A DNA stretch of 7,136 nucleotides from an uncultured Burkholderiaceae bacterium (lineage in GTDB: Bacteria; Pseudomonadota; Gammaproteobacteria; Burkholderiales; Burkholderiaceae). Position 1 is the stretch's first letter, and every line of letters starts with the position of its first letter. The translations under genes and the position numbers were made by a program. This document shows positions 1 to 5,679 of the stretch, piece after piece. The notes beneath the pieces were generated by a model. It was not told the origin of the DNA. It was given only the letters and a program-made list of their open reading frames with translations, and did not search any database. The stretch lies in contig CALMCK010000016.1 of assembly GCA_937862845.1 (NCBI GenBank), positions 1 through 7,136 on the forward strand, read 5' to 3'.

Positions 1-246
1 GTGGCGGGCATCATCGGCGCGGTGCTGACAGGTGCTTTTGCATTCTCTACAGGTGTTGGCATCGAAACAGGTCCACAGATTGTTTTGCAACTCGAAGCTG
101 TCGGCGCGACCATCGTCTACTGCGCGGTGATGACCTTTGTGATTTTGCAATTGATTAAATTCACCATCGGTCTGCGTGTGCCGCAAGCGGATGAAGTCCA
201 AGGCATTGACATCACCAACCACGAAGAAACAGGCTACACATCTTAA
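1..246 (+). CDS. amtB: Ammonium transporter (Amt/AmtB family), C-terminal end only
   Basis: This is the last 81 codons of an inner-membrane ammonium channel; the 5' part lies outside the window, and the GTG at base 1 is an internal codon, since Amt proteins usually exceed 400 residues. The visible part has the end of the channel domain, a final hydrophobic helix at about residues 33-54 (VGATIVYCAVMTF, then VILQLI), and the diagnostic tail GLRVP (residues 58-62), then GIDI and a HEETGY ending. In the family this cytoplasmic tail closes the channel through contact with the PII protein GlnK. The usual HGE of the tail reads HEE here, and TS follows the usual terminal Y. The gene ends in tandem TAA TAA stops. 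Family assignment is firm; the exact paralogue (amtB or another amt) cannot be decided from the tail. Confidence 0.9.
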   Translation: MAGIIGAVLTGAFAFSTGVGIETGPQIVLQLEAVGATIVYCAVMTFVILQLIKFTIGLRVPQADEVQGIDITNHEETGYTS

Positions 247-275
247 TAAAGTTTCACATATTTGCCAGTATCCAC

Positions 276-308
276 AAAAAATCGCCAGCTTTCGCTGGCG
301 GTTTTTTT
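276..308. terminator. Bidirectional rho-independent terminator between convergent genes
   Basis: A perfect 7-bp stem CGCCAGC (283-289) and GCTGGCG (294-300) encloses the tetraloop TTTC. It is followed by seven Ts (302-308) and preceded by an A tract (276-281), so it has the intrinsic-terminator form on both strands. It lies 30 bases past the amt stop and 34 bases past the lipoprotein stop, so it probably serves both converging transcripts. Confidence 0.9.
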
Positions 309-342
309 GAGTGCAGTGATGCTCGGATTTATTTAAATCAAC

Positions 343-687
343 TCACGGTGCGGCATAAAATACATAGTTGGTCGAGTAGTCGCTTCTTTCAAAATAAACT
401 TTAACCTCGCCTGGATCGACTTTGCCGTTGAGGTTTAAATCAATCCTGCCATAACCATAACGGTATGGGCGCGGGGTTTTGTCATCGGTGCCCATGGCGG
501 TGGAGAGTTTGTCGATTTCTAAAAATCGTTTGACCAAATTTGGCCCCGCGTATACTTCCAACACGCCATTGGTGCCGGTCCAGTTTTGCACACTGCGGCC
601 GATTTTGTTTTGTGTTTCTTGGGTACAGCTGCTCAGCGCCATCGCAGCGACGGCCAAAGTCAAAAATTTAAGTGTGGTCGTTTTCAT
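343..687 (-). CDS. Small lipoprotein with an EF-hand-like loop, function unknown
   Basis: The product has 114 residues. It begins with a short basic N-terminus (MKTTTLK), a hydrophobic stretch (residues 8-18) and the lipobox LSSC (18-21), so Cys21 should be lipidated and the mature protein would have about 94 residues. Thr22 at the +2 position is not the Asp retention signal, so outer-membrane placement is more likely. Residues 83-94 (DLNLNGKVDPGE) fit the EF-hand loop pattern with acids or Asn at loop positions 1, 3, 5 and 9, Gly at 6, Val at 8 and Glu at 12. The C-terminal part is aromatic-rich (YRYGYG, VYFE, SDYSTNYVFY), suggesting a compact beta fold. A good Shine-Dalgarno sequence (GAGGAA, 691-696 read on the minus strand) sits just before the ATG. 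I believe similar small lipoproteins occur in betaproteobacteria, but I know no assigned function. Calcium binding is inferred from the motif only. Confidence 0.85.
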   Translation of the reverse strand: MKTTTLKFLTLAVAAMALSSCTQETQNKIGRSVQNWTGTNGVLEVYAGPNLVKRFLEIDKLSTAMGTDDKTPRPYRYGYGRIDLNLNGKVDPGEVKVYFERSDYSTNYVFYAAP

Positions 688-730
688 ATTTTCCTCAGGT
701 TGGTTTTTACGTCATTTAAATATCTGCGCC

Positions 731-736
731 ATTATA
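731..736 (-). promoter_or_regulatory. Probable -10 element for the lipoprotein gene
   Basis: The minus strand reads a perfect TATAAT in the 59-base gap between prfA and the lipoprotein gene, placing a start of transcription near 724 and a leader of about 36 bases. No convincing -35 box is found; the 17-bp position, inside the end of prfA, reads ATCCGA. No terminator is visible after prfA, so read-through from prfA could also supply this gene. Confidence 0.5.
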
Positions 737-746
737 CGACAATCCA

Positions 747-1826
747 TCATTCATCGGATAAGGCGGCCAACTGCTCGGCCTGATACTCAGCCGCCATGGC
801 GTTGAACATATCGTCCAAATCACCATCGAGCATGGCGTCGATTTTATACCACGTCAGATTCACACGATGGTCGGTGATGCGCCCTTGCGGAAAGTTATAA
901 GTGCGGATGCGCTCACTGCGATCGCCCGAGCCGACCAGAGATTTTCGCGTCGCGGCTTGTTCTTGTTGCTGCTCGCGCACCTGCGCATCGCGAATGCGGG
1001 TAACGAGGATTTTCATCGCCATGGCTTTATTGCCATGTTGCGAGCGTCCGTCTTGGCACTCGACCACAGTGCCAGTGGGCAGGTGCACGATGCGCACGGC
1101 TGAGTCGGTTTTGTTAATGTGCTGACCGCCCGCACCCGACGCGCGGAATGTGTCGATGCGCAAATCGGCGGGATTGATGTTCACCTCACCGATTTCATCG
1201 ACCTCTGGCATGACCGCGACGGTGCACGCAGAGGTGTGTATGCGGCCTTGCGACTCGGTCTCTGGCACACGTTGGACGCGGTGACCGCCCGATTCAAATT
1301 TCATTTTTGAGTAAACATTCGCGCCCATGATGCGCACGATGACTTCACGATAACCACCCAGCGCAGATGCAGACTCGCTCATGATTTCAACCTGCCAACG
1401 CGAGCGCTCGGCGTAGCGCGTGTACATGCGCAACAAATCGCCCGCAAACAGCGCAGACTCATCGCCGCCGGTGCCTGCACGGATTTCCAATACGATGTTG
1501 CGCTCGTCGTTTTCATCTTTGGGCAGCAGCATGGTTTGCAGCGCGTCGGCCAATTCATCGAGCCGCGCTTTTCCCGCTTGGTATTCTTCTTGCGCAAAGG
1601 CTTTGAGCTCTGGGTCGCTCATCAACTCCTGCGCGGATGCGATGTCTTGCTCGGTTTGAATGTATTCATTGAACGTCACCACCACAGGCGTGATTTCTGC
1701 GTGCTCTTTGGTGAGTTTACGGTAATTGTCGATGTCATTCGTGACATCGGGTTGCTGCAACATGGCATCGACTTCGGCTTGACGCATGTCGAGTTGCGCG
1801 AGTTTTTCTCGCATGGAGTTTTTCAT
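747..1826 (-). CDS. prfA: Peptide chain release factor 1 (RF1)
   Basis: RF1 recognises UAA and UAG stop codons in the ribosomal A site and triggers hydrolysis of peptidyl-tRNA. The 359-residue product has an N-terminal helical domain (about 1-110), the EIRAGTGGDES segment (114-124), the stop-codon-reading PxT motif as PET (188-190), and the catalytic GGQ (233-235) in GAGGQHINKTDSAVR. PET rather than SPF separates it from RF2. Both motifs fall at the E. coli RF1 residue numbers, which supports the start at 1826; reading from the GTG or ATG codons further upstream would add up to 29 residues and run into hemA. The start is MKNSMREK; a second ATG three codons on is also possible. The ribosome site is weak (AGAGACCACC before ATG). 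It lies 47 bases after hemA, so the two are probably cotranscribed. prmC, whose product methylates the GGQ glutamine, does not follow it. Confidence 0.97.
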   Translation of the reverse strand: MKNSMREKLAQLDMRQAEVDAMLQQPDVTNDIDNYRKLTKEHAEITPVVVTFNEYIQTEQDIASAQELMSDPELKAFAQEEYQAGKARLDELADALQTMLLPKDENDERNIVLEIRAGTGGDESALFAGDLLRMYTRYAERSRWQVEIMSESASALGGYREVIVRIMGANVYSKMKFESGGHRVQRVPETESQGRIHTSACTVAVMPEVDEIGEVNINPADLRIDTFRASGAGGQHINKTDSAVRIVHLPTGTVVECQDGRSQHGNKAMAMKILVTRIRDAQVREQQQEQAATRKSLVGSGDRSERIRTYNFPQGRITDHRVNLTWYKIDAMLDGDLDDMFNAMAAEYQAEQLAALSDE

Positions 1827-1873
1827 GGTGGTCTCTAGTGAATGTGCTGCGACGTTCTGAAAAGCGCTCTGCG

Positions 1874-3157
1874 CTATGGTTTGTTCAGCCACGCTTGCGT
1901 CGCGACTTGCCACGCGTGGCGCAGCTCTGCGTCATCTGACTGCACGCCGACAGTCGGCTCGTGCAGGAGTTTATTGGTGAGGCGCTGCGACATTTGCTTC
2001 AATGCATTTTCAAGCTCATCTATGCCAATCTCGCTGCGCTGAGCAAATGAATTCAACGCGCGCTCAAGCTCTGCTTGACGCAATCGCTCGACGCGCTGAC
2101 GCAGATTTAAAACGTGCGGCACATGGGCACGACGGCTTTGTTCGGCATCAAACAATCGAACATGCCTGTCAACAATAACATGCGCATCGGCCAATGCCGC
2201 TTCGCGCTGCGCGCCGTTTTGCTGAACGATTTGCGACAAATCATCGACGGTGTACAGATAGGCATCGGAAAGTTTGGCCACAGCGGATTCGATGTCGCGC
2301 GGCACACCCAAATCGACCAACACCATCGGCCGATGGCGGCGTTTTTTGAGCGCTGACTCGACCATGCCCAACCCAATGATGGGCAAAGTCGATGCCGTGC
2401 AGGTCACCACCACGTCAAATTCGGCGAGGTGATCAGGCAGCGCCGACAAACGCAACACTTCTGTATTGAGATGACTGTAGGGCTCCAACAAAGCCTGCGC
2501 CTTGTCCAACGAACGATTGGCGACCGCCAAACGCGCGGGCGACTGACCCGCCAAATGCGCGACCACCACATCCATCATCTCGCCCGCGCCGACCAGCAGC
2601 ACATTGAGTTGCGTGAAATCATCAAACACCCGCTTGGCCAATTTGACCGAAGCGGCCGCCATCGACACCGAGTGCTCGCCGATGGCGGTGTTGGTGCGCA
2701 CATCTTTGGCAACGGCAAAACTTTTTTCAAACCACTGCAACAATTCTGTATCGACCGTCTGCGCTTGCTGCGCCATGCGCAAAGCTTGCTTCATTTGCCC
2801 TAAAACCTGCGGCTCGCCCAACACCATCGAATCCATACCCGACGCCACCGCGAAGGCATGACGCACCGCCGCCTCACCGTCATACACATAACTGTGTGCC
2901 GTCAAATCCGCCAACGGCACCTCATGGTGGCTCGCCAGCCATGCCAACACCTGCGTGGCATCGTGCGCACTCGACACACCATAAACCTCCATCCGATTGC
3001 ACGTCGAGAGCACCGCCAGCTGCGCCATAGCGGACGCGCCCAGCTCTTTTTGCAAAGCAGGCAAAGCACGCTCAACGTCTGACGGCGCGAATGCAACGCG
3101 CTCGCGCAGAACCAGTGGCGCGGTGGTGTGGTTTAGACCGATGACGAACAGACTCAT
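1874..3157 (-). CDS. hemA: Glutamyl-tRNA reductase
   Basis: This enzyme reduces glutamyl-tRNA(Glu) with NADPH to glutamate-1-semialdehyde, the first committed step of the C5 route to heme and other tetrapyrroles in the cytoplasm. The 427-residue product is of normal length. Visible family signatures are GLNHTTAP (7-14), the catalytic-cysteine motif STCNRMEVY with Cys53, MDSMVLGEPQVLGQ (108-121), the nucleotide-binding turn GAGEMM (190-195) followed by VANRS (212-216), and VDLGVPRDIE (281-290). Residues from about 325 form the charged helical dimerisation domain. The start is fixed by the family-typical N-terminus MSLFVIGLNH, although no good Shine-Dalgarno sequence precedes it; the leader before the ATG is AT-rich. 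A -10 element about 40 bases upstream gives a short leader. It is the first gene of the minus-strand unit with prfA. Confidence 0.97.
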   Translation of the reverse strand: MSLFVIGLNHTTAPLVLRERVAFAPSDVERALPALQKELGASAMAQLAVLSTCNRMEVYGVSSAHDATQVLAWLASHHEVPLADLTAHSYVYDGEAAVRHAFAVASGMDSMVLGEPQVLGQMKQALRMAQQAQTVDTELLQWFEKSFAVAKDVRTNTAIGEHSVSMAAASVKLAKRVFDDFTQLNVLLVGAGEMMDVVVAHLAGQSPARLAVANRSLDKAQALLEPYSHLNTEVLRLSALPDHLAEFDVVVTCTASTLPIIGLGMVESALKKRRHRPMVLVDLGVPRDIESAVAKLSDAYLYTVDDLSQIVQQNGAQREAALADAHVIVDRHVRLFDAEQSRRAHVPHVLNLRQRVERLRQAELERALNSFAQRSEIGIDELENALKQMSQRLTNKLLHEPTVGVQSDDAELRHAWQVATQAWLNKP

Positions 3158-3174
3158 AAAATATGGTTTTAGAC

Positions 3175-3203
3175 TTAAAAAGCAGCGGGAAACTTGGTAT
3201 TAT
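3175..3203 (+). promoter_or_regulatory. Probable promoter of the membrane protein-ABC-ubiD operon
   Basis: TTAAAA (3175-3180) and TATTAT (3198-3203) are 17 bp apart, and TGG directly before the hexamer forms an extended -10. A variant hexamer TATACT (3201-3206) overlaps it. The predicted start near 3210 leaves a leader of about 75 bases to the ATG at 3286. I found no clear hairpin or riboswitch in that leader. Confidence 0.45.
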
Positions 3204-3204
3204 A
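3199..3204 (-). promoter_or_regulatory. Probable -10 element of the hemA-prfA promoter
   Basis: The minus strand has a perfect TATAAT here, giving a predicted transcription start near 3192 and a leader of about 35 bases before hemA. The hexamer 17 bp upstream (TAGCCC) is a poor -35 match, so the promoter may need an activator or rely on the -10. It overlaps the opposite-strand -10 element by all but one base. Confidence 0.55.
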
Positions 3205-3285
3205 CTCGGCAAAGTCGTCACGGGCTACGCTTGCGCATCACGTCCGTCGCATTCCCCTATTTTTCATCCTTTAGATGGACAACGC

Positions 3286-3585
3286 ATGTTTTTACAACAA
3301 GAACTCTGGCTCATCCTCATCGGCCTCATCACCGCATGGGTGGTCAAAAAAACCAGCGGCTCAGCCGCACCCTATCGGCGGGTGGCATTATTCGCCAGCA
3401 TCGCCGCACTGATGGTTGGTGAGTTCGGCATGCTCGCCAAAGGCTTCGCCCCCGCTGCTGCGTTTTTCCCAACTGACATTCGCGGTTTACTGTTCACCAG
3501 CATCGCAGCGTTCCTCGCCGCAAAATTCGTCGTGCGCTCGCCGAAGCGCAGCACCCCCAAAAGCCGCACAAAATCCAATAAATAA
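3286..3585 (+). CDS. Small three-helix membrane protein, function unknown
   Basis: The product has 99 residues and is not recognised. Three hydrophobic segments are visible: about 7-20 (LWLILIGLITAWVV), 33-51 (VALFASIAALMVGEFGMLA) and 65-83 (IRGLLFTSIAAFLAAKFVV), followed by a strongly basic tail with seven Lys or Arg in residues 84-99. Basic residues flank the first loop (KK at 21-22, RR at 31-32), so the positive-inside rule predicts the N-terminus outside and the tail in the cytoplasm. The reading frame is open back to 3163, but that ATG lies upstream of the likely promoter and the extra 41 residues look noncoding, so ATG 3286 is chosen; GGA at 3277-3279 gives a modest ribosome site. It is 12 bases before the ABC transporter gene, suggesting cotranscription and perhaps a shared membrane role. 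That role is inference only. Confidence 0.75.
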   Translation: MFLQQELWLILIGLITAWVVKKTSGSAAPYRRVALFASIAALMVGEFGMLAKGFAPAAAFFPTDIRGLLFTSIAAFLAAKFVVRSPKRSTPKSRTKSNK

Positions 3586-3597
3586 ATTGAGACCTTC

Positions 3598-5670
3598 ATG
3601 ACTTCTGTGAATCACCCATCCAAAAACTCGAACAACGATGACTGGAACAACGACGCACCCGCTGATTTGAAAACAGACGAGCAGACGATTAACCAAAAAG
3701 ACTTGGCCAGCTTTTCAAGCATTTTGCGTTTCGCTTCAACTTACTGGGGAGGCACGGCGGCTTTGTTAGCGATGGCGGCATTCATCACAGGTTTAATATA
3801 TCTGGTGACCAATGAGGTATGGTACGAGTCCGTCCGAACCAATGTATCAGCCATGGTCAGTGCCATTGCGACATTTAATATGGCGGCTTTCTGGTCGTTG
3901 GCTTGGCTGTCCATCAGCATCGTGCTGTCGCTGGGGCTGGCTTATTATCTTATTTACAAAAAACTAAAGTCATACAACGACATGGTGAGTGCATGGGGCT
4001 TGGCACTGCTCATCATTGTATTGTCGACCATCAATGTGAAATTGGGCGTGGAACTGATTGAGTGGTCAGGCAGTTTTTGGGAAGACATCAAAAACAAAGA
4101 AGTCGCCAAATTCATCCCTGGACTGATGTTGTTCGCCCAACTCGCATTCACCTCCATCGTGGTGGGCACGTACCGAATCTTCTTTAGCCAGATGTTACAA
4201 GTCCGCTGGCGCACATGGCTCACCGCTCGAGCCAGCAACCGCTACCTATCTAACCATCGTTTTTATCATCTCGAACAACACCGCACACAGGACAATCCTG
4301 ACCAGCGTATTGCCGATGATTTGGACCGCTTCACCAGCTTGGGGATTTCGTTGTTTTTCGGTTTTTATTTGGCCGCGCTATCTGTGTACGAATACTCAAA
4401 CGCATTGATTAAAATTGCTGGCGACATTGAGTTTGAGTTTGACTTGTTGGGTCATCACTTCAGCATCGCCAACTACATGTTTTGGGCGGTACTTATTTAC
4501 ACCATCATTGGCTCGACAGTGATTCATTTTATCGGTCGTCGATTGGTGAAAATCAACTTTTTAACCGAACGCTATAACGCCAACTTTCGTTACCACTTGA
4601 TTCGTGCACGCGAGTACGCCGAAGGTATCGGCTTTTTACGTGGTGACGCACACCACATTCGCACCGCCCGCCATCTGTTTGGCGTGATTCGTGCGAATTG
4701 GTATGCATTGATGTGGCGCATCAAATACCTCGGGTTTTCATCAAGCATCTACGCCCAGTTTGGCATTATTTTTCCCGTCGTCGTTGCCGTACCGCGTTAC
4801 TTTGCAGGGACATTAACCTTTGGCGGCATCATGCAAGTCATCCGAGCTTTTGGCGAGTTGCGTGACTCATTGTCATGGTTCATCGACAACTACAGTACCA
4901 TCACTGAACTGCGCGCATCATCGACGCGATTGTTTAACCTCGAGAAAGCACTCAAACAAATCGACGCGCAAAATGAGAAATCAGCGTTGGCCGTGTCGCC
5001 CAACAACACTGGCGGCGTCGTGCTCAGTCATGTTTACCTCAACCGTCCACAGTTTGATGAACAAAATCAAATCCACGAAACACCGCAAGTGCTTGGTCTT
5101 GACTGGCAAATCACACCGGGTCAACGCTGGCTGATTACGGGCGCATCAGGTTCGGGCAAAAGCACGATACTGCGCGCCATCGCAGCGCTCTGGCCATACG
5201 GCAGAGGCCACATCGATGTGCCACAAAAAAGCAAAATTCAGTTCTTACCACAAAGACCGTACTTCCCTGTCGCTACGCTGCGCGACGCATTGGCCTATCC
5301 TGCTGCGGCGGATGCTTACACCGATGCGGCCTATGAGACTGTGTTGGAAATGAGTCAACTCAAGCATTTGCAAACCCGCTTATCTGAAACCAACAACTGG
5401 CTACAAGTTTTATCAGGCGGCGAGCAACAGCGCCTTGCCTTTGCCCGCGTGTTTTTGCAACGCCCTGATTACCTGTTCCTCGATGAGGCGACCGCATCAT
5501 TGGACTTGGACAACGAGCATGCTTTGTACACCACGCTGGTGTCGTTTTTGCCCAACCTGACTTTGGTCAGTGTGTCGCACCACGAGCAACTCAAAGAATT
5601 CCACAACCACGCGCTTCATTTAACGCCTGATGAGCTCGGTGGATTCAAAGCAAAAACCCAAACCCTTTAA
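3598..5670 (+). CDS. SbmA/BacA-like ABC transporter, fused permease and ATPase (YddA/Rv1819c type)
   Basis: The 690-residue protein joins a membrane domain and a nucleotide-binding domain, so it should work as an inner-membrane homodimer. Residues 1-40 are hydrophilic and rich in Asn and Asp. Hydrophobic segments follow at about 52-70, 98-119, 133-148, 172-191, 247-264, 290-312 and 378-403. Family marks in the membrane part are WRTWLT (204-209), NPDQRIADD (233-241), NANFRYHLIRAREYAE (327-342) and a DSLSWFIDNY segment (423-432). The ATPase has Walker A GASGSGKST (515-523, Lys521), Q-loop Gln552, signature LSGGEQQR (605-612), Walker B YLFLDE (625-630) and H-loop His661, all intact. From memory, M. 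tuberculosis Rv1819c, which takes up vitamin B12 and other hydrophilic solutes, has the same order of motifs; SbmA lacks the ATPase. The cargo here cannot be read from the sequence. GAGA at 3589-3592 is the ribosome site. ubiD follows after 9 bases. Confidence 0.93.
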   Translation: MTSVNHPSKNSNNDDWNNDAPADLKTDEQTINQKDLASFSSILRFASTYWGGTAALLAMAAFITGLIYLVTNEVWYESVRTNVSAMVSAIATFNMAAFWSLAWLSISIVLSLGLAYYLIYKKLKSYNDMVSAWGLALLIIVLSTINVKLGVELIEWSGSFWEDIKNKEVAKFIPGLMLFAQLAFTSIVVGTYRIFFSQMLQVRWRTWLTARASNRYLSNHRFYHLEQHRTQDNPDQRIADDLDRFTSLGISLFFGFYLAALSVYEYSNALIKIAGDIEFEFDLLGHHFSIANYMFWAVLIYTIIGSTVIHFIGRRLVKINFLTERYNANFRYHLIRAREYAEGIGFLRGDAHHIRTARHLFGVIRANWYALMWRIKYLGFSSSIYAQFGIIFPVVVAVPRYFAGTLTFGGIMQVIRAFGELRDSLSWFIDNYSTITELRASSTRLFNLEKALKQIDAQNEKSALAVSPNNTGGVVLSHVYLNRPQFDEQNQIHETPQVLGLDWQITPGQRWLITGASGSGKSTILRAIAALWPYGRGHIDVPQKSKIQFLPQRPYFPVATLRDALAYPAAADAYTDAAYETVLEMSQLKHLQTRLSETNNWLQVLSGGEQQRLAFARVFLQRPDYLFLDEATASLDLDNEHALYTTLVSFLPNLTLVSVSHHEQLKEFHNHALHLTPDELGGFKAKTQTL

Positions 5671-5679
5671 AGAAAAACC

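Noticed and set aside
479..805. Plus-strand open frame of 108 codons opposite the lipoprotein gene
   Set aside because: The opposite strand has a lipobox signal peptide, a good ribosome site and a coherent sequence; this frame spans the intergenic gap and the end of prfA and shows no domain.
1257..1265. PET in place of the PAT tripeptide of E. coli RF1
   Set aside because: The middle position of the PxT motif varies among bacterial RF1 proteins, and PET is common, so it suggests no change in stop-codon reading.
1827..1913. An in-frame extension of prfA giving 388 residues and overlapping the end of hemA
   Set aside because: The extra 29 residues do not resemble RF1, and only the start at 1826 puts the PxT and GGQ motifs at their E. 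coli positions.
3163..3285. A longer N-terminus for the small membrane protein, starting at ATG 3163
   Set aside because: It would begin upstream of the likely promoter and within a few bases of the hemA start on the other strand; the added residues show no domain, while ATG 3286 opens directly into the first helix with a modest ribosome site.
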